Position numbers and translations under genes: made by a program
Shown: piece after piece, positions 42,601-51,075 of the stretch
Position numbering within the stretch: position 1 is the stretch's first letter
Layout of the letters: every line of letters begins with the position of its first letter
Notes under the pieces: model-generated
Databases searched by the model: none
The model's input: the letters and a program-made list of their open reading frames with translations, nothing else
Told to the model about the DNA's origin: nothing
Assembly (NCBI GenBank): GCA_041392475.1
Contig: JAWKLZ010000001.1
Location: 2,976,001-3,040,000 of the forward strand
Direction: 5' to 3'
DNA from: Chitinophagales bacterium
GTDB taxonomy: Bacteria; Bacteroidota; Bacteroidia; Chitinophagales; UBA2359
DNA: 64,000 nt

Positions 42601-45600
42601 GACTTTGGCGAAGATTTGATAACCATTCCACCAAGTGGCCCAGGTCCTCATCCTTTGGTATGGGGTACTTCAGGAACGAAAACCATCACCTTGATTGTCA
42701 CTGCAAATGGATGTCCTTCCGAAATATTCAGTGCTGATTTAGACATAATACCCCAACCCCAAGTACCCGTTATTTCTTGTGGGCCATCCACCGAAGATTG
42801 TGTTACCTTTGAATGGACGACTTCTCCTGGTGACGATGGATATACCTTTAGCCTTGCCATTACCCCTCCAGGTGGCAGCACTATGATTCAAACAGGTTTG
42901 TCCAGTGCGACCAATAGTTATACGGTTTGTGACTTGGAGCCAGGTACAGAAGTTCGCATCAACGGATTGCGGGCCATTGCCTTCACCCCATGTACCAACT
43001 CTGCTGCTGCCCCTGCTTTCATTTGCAATGCAATTGATTGCAATGAAACACTCACTATCAACGGTTTACCCAATACTATTTGTGCCGATGGCGCAGTAGT
43101 TAACTTCAATTTTGTAGCTCCAGTTGGTGCAACTATCAGTGGAAATGGGGTAACCCAAAACAGTGGAAGCACTGCAAGTTTCAACCCTGCAACAGCAGGT
43201 GTAGGCATACACACGATTAGTTTGGACTATACCGATCCAGATACCAACTGCCCACCTTACAATGAAACGGCTCAAATACAAGTATTTGGAGTGCCAACTG
43301 CCTCCTTCAATATTGCAGGTGGTACAACCACATTTTGCGTAGGTCAACCTGTTAGTTTTACCTTTAATGGTAGTGCTGGCATAGACAGCTACAATTGGAA
43401 CTTTGGTACAGGTGCATCTCCTTCTACATCTGTCAGTGCCAATCCACCTGCTGTATCATACAACTCGGCTGGCACCAAAACCATCACTTTGCAAGTAAAC
43501 GACAATGGATGTATTGACAATGTAAATCAGGACATAACCATTGTAGCACCTTTGGCAACGCCTACTGTGATTTGCGACAATACCGACCAAACATCTGTTA
43601 CCTTTGGCTGGGGAGACATTGCAGGAAGTACAGGATATTCGATTAGTTATTCGATTGATAGTGGACCAGCGATTACCGACAACCTTACAGCAGGTACAAC
43701 GACTTACACCGTTTCACCACTAACTCCCGGTCAATCCGTAGCTATTACCGTCATCGCTTTAGGAAACGATCCTTGCGGCAACAGTCAAGCCGATACACAC
43801 ACTTGTGTAGCGCAAGATTGTCCAACGGTGAATCCACAAATCACAGGCTTGAACAGCGAATATTGTGATGATTGCGGCAATGCAATTACCTTGACGGCAA
43901 CCCCCGCAGGTGGAACATTTACCATCAACGGAAGCCCTGCAACGACCTTCGATCCATGTGGTTTGTCAGGCACTTTTACGATTGATTACGAATACATTCA
44001 AGGTGCATGTACTTACAATGCTCCTTCTCAACAAGTGACCGTCAATACTCGACCTACGGCAGATTTGGCGGTATCAGCCATTGAAGCCTGCATAGGAGAC
44101 GCTGTTGATGTGAGTTTTACGGGAACTGCTGGCGCAACTGCCAACTATAATTGGAATTTTGGTGCAGGTGCTACTCCTGCAACTGCCAATACTGTTGGTC
44201 CTCACAGTATTTCTTGGACAACGGGTGGCACAAAAACAATCACCTTGAATTTGGATGAAAACAACTGTACAGCAACAGCTGCAACGACTACTGTTGAAGT
44301 ATCTGCTCCATTGGTAGCACCTACAATCAGTTGTACGGGAAGTACCGAAAACAGCGTGGGCTTTGGTTGGAATGATGTAGGCGGAACGGGTGAATTTGTC
44401 TATGATGTGTATCTCAATGGAAATTTAGATCTCAGTGCTCAAAGCACCTTTGGAACGATTTACGACCGAGCAGGTTTGACACCTGGCGATGAAGTGCGGA
44501 TCGTGGTCTATGCCATCGGTAATCCTCCTTGTGGTGATAGTCCAACCAATGAACAAACGTGTTTTGCGGAAAACTGCCCTACTTTGACTCCTACTATTGA
44601 CAACCTAAACGCTGCTTACTGTCAAGATGCGGGCATTATTCCATTGACGGCAACGAATACGGGCGGCAATGGAACGGGTACAGGCGAATTTACACTAAAC
44701 AATGTGGTTATCACTGAGTTTGACACCAATCAATCTCCTGGAAATTACACCATCAATTATACCTACACACAGGGTTCTTGTTCGGGTTCTACCTCTGCAA
44801 TTGTCACCATTGACGAACTACCTCAAGCCGACATTGCAGCCCTTGCAGATGCTTGTATCAGTGAACAGGTCGATGTGACGTATAGTGGAACTGCCCCTGC
44901 GGGTGCAAATTATACTTGGGACTTCGGCGTTGGAGCGATTCCTCCTACTCAAACAGGGGAAGGTCCTTGGCAAGTAGCATGGGATGGTGCTGGTACAAAA
45001 ACCATCAGCGTGACCGTAGAATTGAATGGTTGTCAAGATAATACCAGTATCACATTGGAAGTTATCGAACCTTTGGTGACTCCTACGGTGACCTGTACGG
45101 AAGTCACCCAGAACCTAATCACCTTTGGATGGGACAATGTGGCAGCAAGCTACAATGTGAGTGTGATTGTCAATTCGATTCCTACTTTTGACGACCCTGC
45201 TTTTGTGGGCGAAACCTATACGGCATCGGGCTTAGTGCCTGGAGATGAGGTCAGTATTGTGGTTGAGCCTTTGGGGGGTGCGCCTTGTGGCAATGGCATT
45301 GCAGGTGCGACATCTTGTATTGCAGCAGATTGCCCTGATTTGGCTTTGAACATTGTGATAGACAATACTGAGTTTTGTTTGGATGAACAGGGCAGTTTGC
45401 TGAGTGCGACCCCTGAAGGGGGTTCGTTTACAATCAACAACGACCCGACACCTGTTGGCGACTTCAATCCTGCATTGACGGGCGTAGGCACACATACGAT
45501 TTACTACAACTACACCAACCCAGATACAGGCTGTCCGTATGTCGATTCACTTGAAGTGAACGTGTTTGAGTTGCCAACTGCTGATTTTGATTTGGCATTG

Positions 45601-46362
45601 CAGGCTTGTCCAAATGAAAGCATTACGCTGGATTTTACAGGGCTTGCTCCAAACACTTCAGATAGCGGCTTCAATTGGGGCAACTTCAACGGTGCAAATA
45701 TTTTATCTGGCTTGGGTTCTGGCCCTTACGAACTTAGTTGGGCAGGTACAGGTACAAAAACGATTAACCTACAAGTGACGACCGATAATGGCTGTACGGC
45801 AAGTATCGAACAAATTATTGAAATCACGGAGGTGAGCATTGACATGCCTACTACTTTGACCATCAATCAAGGCGACAGTATACAGATTGTGGCATTGGCG
45901 AATTCTTCAACATCTGATTTGCCAACGTATATTTGGGACAACATCGAAACATTGAGTTGTAGCGACTGTTTCAATCCTGTGGCAACACCAGAAATTACCA
46001 CCACTTATACGCTCAACGTGGTAGATGAGGATGGTTGTGATGCAACACAAAGCGTAGTGGTCAATGTCATCATTCCTGAACCTGTACCGCAATTGACAGT
46101 GTCCAATGCGTTTTCTCCAAATGGTGATGGCATGAACGATGTGTTCCGCCCTATCTTTGATGAAATGACAACAGGAATCACGATACAAATCTACAACCGT
46201 TGGGGAGAAATGGTGTTTGAAAGCAGCGATAGAAATGCGTATTGGGATGGAACATACAAAGATGAGGTAGTTCCTGTTGGAGTGTATGTCTATTGGATGA
46301 TTGTAGATTTTTCTAATGGGGATTCAAGATTGCTGACGGGTAATGTGACGGTTATTCGTTAG
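39679..46362 (+). CDS. Giant modular adhesin with T9SS type B (gliding-motility-type) sorting domain
   Basis: A 2,227-residue cell-surface protein. The ATG at 39679 is used; a TTG two codons upstream is less likely. After the signal peptide (1-28, cleavage after SIQAQ) come a CUB-like domain (about 38-170) and a domain around VCDEETLNYNSNG...ETYYIMVNN (about 175-345). From residue 609 six tandem modules follow, starting near 609, 862, 1121, 1381, 1633 and 1885, each 252-260 residues long. A module contains an Ig-like part (YC...GGTFTI), a PKD-like part (YxWxFGxG) and a fibronectin III-like part (PGDEVxIxVxAxGxxPCG). The C-terminal 89 residues (VSNAFSPNGDGMNDVF...) are the type B domain. SprB-like adhesins of this kind support adhesion or gliding. 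Followed by the terminator at 46515. Confidence 0.9.
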   Translation: MRGLYLRNLHAIICLTALFFSSLSIQAQNTYNMGDTPSTTDATGFFNDDGGSIFPGFYSNQLGQPPQQFTICPPNAGCVIMDFSSFITENSSNLGPGDVLYIYDGPDTSSDVIGAYSGSLLSSENAFGQVFAGSGCMTFVFDENGGFSTVGWAAEWTSFTSTCITRSTLDPPVDCETAILVCDEETLNYNSNGPGVEELISQGINGCISSGETQSAWFVININQFAPFNVPLEFTLSPKSGGEDYDFAVYGPVDDCENLGFPIRCTYAEETFAGTLLTGLRAGETDVSESPTVDSNGGNANGFVQPIVVNPGETYYIMVNNFSTNNVGFDLFWGDAVSDNNLLDCSVCDFAAIMPDDFSVCQGESFQLPISIFKGSGFFSYVWSSDDPVNFTGENPVTVTLPLGFSGEVVVDLLVIDTQVNNCEREGSVTIDVQSDFQYDGISIDPELCPGEVTDVELLGTFGSNSTITWNLGNANISGGDLTTTGPLQLSWDTPGNKFVTAFIEQGDCPAISFPFQTKVLPIIGTPTVMCPTIPSDSTFTWTPVTGAISYTVTVLVNGVQVNQFNTSNAKYTVLGAQGEEVEIIVIANHGNGYCDGVAGSVTCTILGCELPADFGILGLSDAYCVENPAVTLAANPPGGTFTIGDDEVTTFDPAQGEGEYIIQYTLVDDVLGCIYIAEDTVSVLAAITGDFAVTDSICTDGFATIQYTGNAGADADYSWTFGGGTASTTSGPGPIEVTWNGPGFYPITLFVSANGCDSGVPIPEFVTVIQTPTAPVLSCDEADLGCASVSWTAEAGHSYFIEAFVNSSSIPVSSPISGGNFSQCGLEDGDTLLVNVYAEINGQNFCGSTETVTIECIVSTCQETTLSILGLDESYCLGDQVIEITTEPTGGTLSSPSAGLNGSTFTIADAGVGEHTITYVWEDEIGCLSDTTFTTTIYDIPTASFTINPNPICEGGGATITYDGTTGVENYEWDFGEDLITIPPSGPGPHPLVWGTSGTKTITLIVTANGCPSEIFSADLDIIPQPQVPVISCGPSTEDCVTFEWTTSPGDDGYTFSLAITPPGGSTMIQTGLSSATNSYTVCDLEPGTEVRINGLRAIAFTPCTNSAAAPAFICNAIDCNETLTINGLPNTICADGAVVNFNFVAPVGATISGNGVTQNSGSTASFNPATAGVGIHTISLDYTDPDTNCPPYNETAQIQVFGVPTASFNIAGGTTTFCVGQPVSFTFNGSAGIDSYNWNFGTGASPSTSVSANPPAVSYNSAGTKTITLQVNDNGCIDNVNQDITIVAPLATPTVICDNTDQTSVTFGWGDIAGSTGYSISYSIDSGPAITDNLTAGTTTYTVSPLTPGQSVAITVIALGNDPCGNSQADTHTCVAQDCPTVNPQITGLNSEYCDDCGNAITLTATPAGGTFTINGSPATTFDPCGLSGTFTIDYEYIQGACTYNAPSQQVTVNTRPTADLAVSAIEACIGDAVDVSFTGTAGATANYNWNFGAGATPATANTVGPHSISWTTGGTKTITLNLDENNCTATAATTTVEVSAPLVAPTISCTGSTENSVGFGWNDVGGTGEFVYDVYLNGNLDLSAQSTFGTIYDRAGLTPGDEVRIVVYAIGNPPCGDSPTNEQTCFAENCPTLTPTIDNLNAAYCQDAGIIPLTATNTGGNGTGTGEFTLNNVVITEFDTNQSPGNYTINYTYTQGSCSGSTSAIVTIDELPQADIAALADACISEQVDVTYSGTAPAGANYTWDFGVGAIPPTQTGEGPWQVAWDGAGTKTISVTVELNGCQDNTSITLEVIEPLVTPTVTCTEVTQNLITFGWDNVAASYNVSVIVNSIPTFDDPAFVGETYTASGLVPGDEVSIVVEPLGGAPCGNGIAGATSCIAADCPDLALNIVIDNTEFCLDEQGSLLSATPEGGSFTINNDPTPVGDFNPALTGVGTHTIYYNYTNPDTGCPYVDSLEVNVFELPTADFDLALQACPNESITLDFTGLAPNTSDSGFNWGNFNGANILSGLGSGPYELSWAGTGTKTINLQVTTDNGCTASIEQIIEITEVSIDMPTTLTINQGDSIQIVALANSSTSDLPTYIWDNIETLSCSDCFNPVATPEITTTYTLNVVDEDGCDATQSVVVNVIIPEPVPQLTVSNAFSPNGDGMNDVFRPIFDEMTTGITIQIYNRWGEMVFESSDRNAYWDGTYKDEVVPVGVYVYWMIVDFSNGDSRLLTGNVTVIR

Positions 46363-46514
46363 ATGGTTTATAGTACAGTGATTGGTTATTAGTTTCTAAA
46401 ACCATTAATTATCAATTTCTTGTGCAAAAATCAAATAGAACTTGAATATTTGTAGAAAATGAAAAAGACAATTACAGAACTGCAATAAAATTTTAAGTAC
46501 TTCTCAATATATAA

Positions 46515-46548
46515 CCTCCAATAGTTTCGATTATTGGAGGTTTTTTTT
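46515..46548 (+). terminator. Terminator after the giant adhesin gene
   Basis: A 9-11-bp stem (46515-46523 CCTCCAATA and 46532-46540) is followed by eight T. It lies about 150 bp after the stop at 46362. The rest of the gap to 46769 contains no other gene. Confidence 0.85.
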
Positions 46549-46769
46549 GAGCCATAGTTAGTGCCGTTTAATGAAAGTTATTTGACGTTTAAAAAGAATT
46601 CGAACTTGCGCTCGTTTGTAACGAGTGCTTACCTATACCTGTCACTTAATAAAGGCGAATCAATGCGAAAATCAATAAAACTTTTTGTGTTGTGTGAACT
46701 ATAATGCCTTCTAATTCTGTTTACAGTATAAGACCAAAACGGAATCCCAACACTTCAACACAAAAAAAC

Positions 46770-49700
46770 ATGAATCCCTACTTATTGCCCTTCGAGGATT
46801 TCTTTACCTATCTCCAACAGCAAGGATTTGCATTGGGCGTAGATGATTTTTTGCAGGTACAAGCATTGCTAAACCGATTGCCAGAAGACTGTTCACCTGA
46901 GCGATTGAAACGGTTGTTGTGTCCATTAGTGGCAAGCAATCAAGAGGAACAAACGTTTTTCTACCAAGCCTTTGACCGCTATTTTGCCAACATCGCTTTG
47001 CATCAAGAAACTCCACCCAATAGAAGCACTTCTCCCTTTGAAACACTGGAATCTAAGTCAGGTGAAGCGATTGAAGGAGAACAAGAAGAGTGGTCGGAAG
47101 AGGCTCATTTTCAAAAATATGGCGACAAAACGGTGTTTACTTTTTGGGGTTTTATTACCAGCCGTTTGACGTGGATCATTGCTTTTTTGGTGGTGATGGC
47201 AGTGCTGTTTTTTGTAGGCTTGGGTGCGACTTCTACTTTCAAACAGACCTCCAAACCTTTGATACATACAAATCCCGAACCAACAGAAATACCCAAAAAA
47301 TCGCCTTATGGCGCAAATAGACCTTTTGAAGAACAGCCTTTTGAATATGGATGGCTGTGGTGGGTGGCACTATTTGCAGGAGGTGCATTTGTATTGTACC
47401 GCACCTACAAAGCGGAGGAGGAAGATTTTTATTTGGACGTAAAAGACCAACTCAAACCGCCGCATTATTGGAACATTCGAGTGCCAAAATCGGATTTGAA
47501 GTTTAGCCGTTCTTCGGTTTTCAAACAGGTAAGCCAACAATTACAGCATAGGCGAAAAGTACCGACTTCAAAAATGGACATCCCCAAAACGCTCACCGCA
47601 ACAGTTGCCTCGGCAGGCTATCCACAATTTCACTACCTGCAACAAAGTGAACTGCCCGAATATTTGATGCTTTTGCCGCAAAGCAAAATCAAAGACCAAA
47701 AGCTGCAATTGTTGGAGGTTTGGTATGAGGCATTGAAGGAGCAGGAGGTGTTTGTGCATCGTTTTTTCTACCATCCGAACAAACCCGAATGGTGTTTGGA
47801 TGAAACTGGAAATGCCTTACATATCAAAGAAGTATATGCCAAATTTGGAGCTTGTCGTTTGTTGGTTTTTGCAAATTTGAATAAATGGAATGAAAAGGAT
47901 GCGGCTACTGCAATGGGTTTTTGGGAGGATTGGACTTCAAAAGCTTTGTTGAATACAAACAGTCCTTCAAAGGAAATGCAAGACTTGGCAGCTAAAAACG
48001 ACTTCTTGTTGTTTGCTGCAAATTTGGAAAGTTTGACCCAACTCAACGACGTTTTTGAAGGGCAAGGATATGCCCCTTCTTTGGAGGCTGCAAAACGAGC
48101 AGCGAGTGATTGGGAGGCTTTGAGCATTGTGGAAACGGTGAAGGAATTGAAGCGGAGGCTCAATAAGGCGAGCTTTCGATGGTTGTGTGCAACAACACTT
48201 TATCCCGAAATGAATTGGGATTTGACGGTGTATATTGGTCAAGTGTTGTTTGACGAAAGGGAATTGGTGAAGGAGGAAAATGTGCTGCCTTTGGTGGATT
48301 TACCGTGGTTTCGGAAAGGCGCAATGCCCGATGGATTGCGGATGGCACTGAGGGCGCAATTGGACAAACACAGCACTTTTTTGGTCAAAGATGCGCTCTT
48401 GCATTTGCTGCAATTGAACCCATTGGTGGGCGAAGAATACAGCGAGGAGTTTTTTGATTATCAGCTACATATTGCCTTAGAAGATGCTCAATTGCATCCC
48501 GAAGATACCTACAAATTATCGACTTTGCAGCACTTAACCGAGCAAACACAGTTTGCAGAAAGCCGTTATCAACAAGTGGTATTGCGCTATTTGCGAGAGC
48601 AGAAAGAGGAAAGTGGTGCATTGAAGTTAGGTAAACAGTTTCAGCAAAAATTTCAAAGAAAAGAAATTGAAGTAGAGGGCATTATCACCAGCAAAAAAAA
48701 GGAGAAAATCACCTACGTTTACCCTGCTGCACCTTTGTTGGGGCGTTTGGCATCGGCTTTTGTGGATGTGATTTTTAGTATTTTTATCTTCTTTATGGCA
48801 GCTTGTGTGGGTATTTGTTTGGGAGTCTTTTTGGATAATGGTATGATTACTGGAATATTTTTAGCAGGTCTGTTCACCTTATGGGCTTACCTCGGTATGG
48901 ATAGTTGGTCAGAAGGTACGGGTTTTGGGAAGTATTCGCTGTATCGGGTCATTGATGTGCGGACGAACAAACCTTGTAGTTTTTGGCAGTCTGCGGTGAG
49001 GCGTTCTTTTTTGCCTGTATTTGTGGGAGTTTTATTTGTAGCAGGGGAATTTTCTTTTTTTGATATGGAAGAAGAACTCATGATGACTCCTTTGCTTTTT
49101 TACGGTCTATTTTTTGTTTATGTAGCTTTTGTTGCTATCCAGCCAGATAGCAGAAAATTCACCGATTTGTTGGCACACACACAAGTAGTAAGAGAAGAGG
49201 ACTACCAAAGTGGAAATTTTGAAGTGGTGTCGTCTTTTTCTAAAAAACAGCAGGCGACTCAGAAAACGGCAGGTAAAGAGATGCCCAAAAATGGTGAGAA
49301 CTACGTGTATGCACGAGCAAATACACAGCACCGAATGAAAGCTGCGGGAGTAGATGTATGTATGATGATTGCTATTATGATTGGGATGATTTTATTTGGG
49401 GCACCTCTTTACACAGAAATATTGACATCCGGATGGGCAGGTTTATGGCTTTTTGTCATTCTATTGAGTGGACTTGGTTTTTGTGCGAATTTGGACAATT
49501 GGAACAAGGGAACAGGCTTGGGTAAAACGACAAATTTGGTGGTTATTGACCTGAATACCAATCAACAAGCTACTTGGCGGCAAAAGATTCTCAGAAGAAG
49601 TATAGACTTTTTGATGCTGTTTTTAGGGGCAGCATTTCTTTCATTTTTGGGTTTTACTTTTTCCATATTTCTATACTTTGTACTTCTGGTATTTACTGCA

Positions 49701-49925
49701 AATGTTTTGCTGGTTTACATCGGTCAAGGTCGCCGATTGGGAGATTATGTGTTGGGAACACAGGTAGTGGATTTGGCAGATTTTGAAGCAAAAAACTATG
49801 AAGTAGCTGAAAATCAAGAAATAACAGAGAAACGTGGAGAAATGGGGCAGGAAATGCAAAACCAGTTTATCAATTCAAATCCTTCAATAAATTTTCCAAA
49901 TCCACCGCAAAACTATTTTTTGTAA
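46770..49925 (+). CDS. CoxE/VWA-like protein fused to two RDD membrane domains
   Basis: A 1,051-residue protein, starting at MNPYLLPFEDFFTYL (46770; the 22 codons upstream are leader-like). Residues about 1-75 (FFTYLQQQGFALGVDDFLQVQALLNRL...EEQTFFYQAFDRYF) resemble the N-terminal helical domain of CoxE/VWA-type proteins that work with MoxR ATPases. Two transmembrane helices lie near 123-150 and 192-212. Residues about 280-620 resemble the VWA-like core of Bacteroidota and cyanobacterial multidomain signalling or conflict proteins (EYLMLLPQSKIKDQKLQLLEVWYEAL, RLLVFANLN, RWLCATTLYPEMNWDLTVYIG, LPWFRKGAMPDGLR). Two RDD domains follow (about 657-800 and 853-1010), each with GTGxGK and an Arg-rich RRSxxxxF end. 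I infer a membrane-bound signalling or defence-related role from memory of these families; no close described protein is known to me. Confidence 0.65.
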   Translation: MNPYLLPFEDFFTYLQQQGFALGVDDFLQVQALLNRLPEDCSPERLKRLLCPLVASNQEEQTFFYQAFDRYFANIALHQETPPNRSTSPFETLESKSGEAIEGEQEEWSEEAHFQKYGDKTVFTFWGFITSRLTWIIAFLVVMAVLFFVGLGATSTFKQTSKPLIHTNPEPTEIPKKSPYGANRPFEEQPFEYGWLWWVALFAGGAFVLYRTYKAEEEDFYLDVKDQLKPPHYWNIRVPKSDLKFSRSSVFKQVSQQLQHRRKVPTSKMDIPKTLTATVASAGYPQFHYLQQSELPEYLMLLPQSKIKDQKLQLLEVWYEALKEQEVFVHRFFYHPNKPEWCLDETGNALHIKEVYAKFGACRLLVFANLNKWNEKDAATAMGFWEDWTSKALLNTNSPSKEMQDLAAKNDFLLFAANLESLTQLNDVFEGQGYAPSLEAAKRAASDWEALSIVETVKELKRRLNKASFRWLCATTLYPEMNWDLTVYIGQVLFDERELVKEENVLPLVDLPWFRKGAMPDGLRMALRAQLDKHSTFLVKDALLHLLQLNPLVGEEYSEEFFDYQLHIALEDAQLHPEDTYKLSTLQHLTEQTQFAESRYQQVVLRYLREQKEESGALKLGKQFQQKFQRKEIEVEGIITSKKKEKITYVYPAAPLLGRLASAFVDVIFSIFIFFMAACVGICLGVFLDNGMITGIFLAGLFTLWAYLGMDSWSEGTGFGKYSLYRVIDVRTNKPCSFWQSAVRRSFLPVFVGVLFVAGEFSFFDMEEELMMTPLLFYGLFFVYVAFVAIQPDSRKFTDLLAHTQVVREEDYQSGNFEVVSSFSKKQQATQKTAGKEMPKNGENYVYARANTQHRMKAAGVDVCMMIAIMIGMILFGAPLYTEILTSGWAGLWLFVILLSGLGFCANLDNWNKGTGLGKTTNLVVIDLNTNQQATWRQKILRRSIDFLMLFLGAAFLSFLGFTFSIFLYFVLLVFTANVLLVYIGQGRRLGDYVLGTQVVDLADFEAKNYEVAENQEITEKRGEMGQEMQNQFINSNPSINFPNPPQNYFL

Positions 49926-50895
49926 ATTCATTCATGCCCGATTCGCTAAGGTGATCGCCTTCGGCGTACATCTTCAAAGTCAGTCGATTGTCGTTGGTGT
50001 AGTCCAATAGTGGGATTTTGTTTTTCTTCAAATATGCCCGAAGGTCTTCGATGTATTGCAGCAGTTCAGGAGGTTGAGCTTGACCCAATACATCCCTGCG
50101 CCTTTTCGTTCTCACCAAAATCAGTTGAATTCCATTTTCTTGGGTCAATTGAATGATGTGGGGAAGGTAAGAACGGTTTACTTGATCATTGAAGTCGAAA
50201 AGTTCTTGTTTCCTTGCTTTTGCGGCTTCCAATTGTTGGGCGGTGATGATTTCTTCAATCATTTGCGTTTCATCAAAAGACTTGTCGAGTGCATCCTCCA
50301 AACGTTTGGATTTGGAATGGGTGAGTTTTGAAGTCGTTTTTTTCAGAGTTTCTGTTATCTTTTTGTTGACCAAGTGTTTTTTTACATAAATCGGAAGCTG
50401 TTGATACACAACCGATCCTGCATTGTAATTCAATTCCTGTACCAAAGGTTCTTCGCCCTCAAAGTAGTATTCGTTCAACAAGCGGGTGGCAGAAGTAAGT
50501 AGGTAATTGGGGTCGGTGAGAAAGTGATCCCTAAAAAAAAGCACCAGTACTTTGGGTTTTGGATTTGCCTTCACCACCACATTTTTGGTCACCAAATACC
50601 ACCACGTCGAAGAAGTTCCTCCAATCGCAAATTTTGAAATCCTGCGTTTCATTAACTGTTGAAGTAGCATGTGATTGACTCCTCTTCCCAACATCGAATT
50701 GCCCAACAACACGATAGACGGTTGTTCCAAATTGAGTTCTTCTATTTGAGCCGCTTTCATGCTTGCAGGGTCGTCAAGAGAAAGCGTTCCTCTTTGCTCC
50801 AATGGAATGACCTCTTCCTTCAATGTGTTCATCCACACCGAAAGAAGCACAATCGGCAAAAGCATCAAAATCAATAAAATAGGTAATTTTTTCAT
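49870..50895 (-). CDS. SGNH/DHHW-like protein, AlgJ/AlgX-type partner of MBOAT
   Basis: A 341-residue protein anchored by an N-terminal hydrophobic helix (about 5-24). It has SGNH-type motifs: LLGNSMLGRG (block I-like, Ser near 67), GGTSSTWW (about 90-100) and DHLSESGM near 321, which carries the catalytic-type Asp-x-x-His pattern. Similar proteins receive an acetyl or acyl group from an MBOAT partner and place it on a cell-surface polymer. The MBOAT gene lies 181 bp upstream on the same strand, with a long palindrome in between (50928-50960). The 3' end overlaps the convergent CoxE/RDD gene by 56 bp. Confidence 0.75.
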   Translation of the reverse strand: MKKLPILLILMLLPIVLLSVWMNTLKEEVIPLEQRGTLSLDDPASMKAAQIEELNLEQPSIVLLGNSMLGRGVNHMLLQQLMKRRISKFAIGGTSSTWWYLVTKNVVVKANPKPKVLVLFFRDHFLTDPNYLLTSATRLLNEYYFEGEEPLVQELNYNAGSVVYQQLPIYVKKHLVNKKITETLKKTTSKLTHSKSKRLEDALDKSFDETQMIEEIITAQQLEAAKARKQELFDFNDQVNRSYLPHIIQLTQENGIQLILVRTKRRRDVLGQAQPPELLQYIEDLRAYLKKNKIPLLDYTNDNRLTLKMYAEGDHLSESGMNEFTKNSFAVDLENLLKDLN

Positions 50896-50927
50896 CCTTC
50901 AATAATTCACTATTTCAAGAACATCCA

Positions 50928-50960
50928 AGACTACAAAAGTTTTCAAAACTTTTGTAGTCT
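50928..50960. repeat. Long perfect palindrome between the two O-acylation genes
   Basis: Arms of 15 bp (50928-50942 and 50946-50960, AGACTACAAAAGTTT and its complement, 3-nt loop) form an almost loop-free hairpin. No T run follows on either strand, so it is not a standard terminator. It may regulate the downstream SGNH-like gene or be a palindromic intergenic repeat. Confidence 0.7.
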
Positions 50961-51075
50961 ATTCCTTTTATGACGATATTTCGCTACGAATAGGATTTAT
51001 AATCAAGCGGTTATTCTGCTTTTAAAAATAGTGTTTTATCACCAAAAAGGGACTAACATCTGCGAAATCTGCAAT

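Noticed and set aside
50928..50960. Intrinsic terminator after the MBOAT gene
   Set aside because: The stem is strong but no T tract follows on either strand, so it was listed as a palindrome only.
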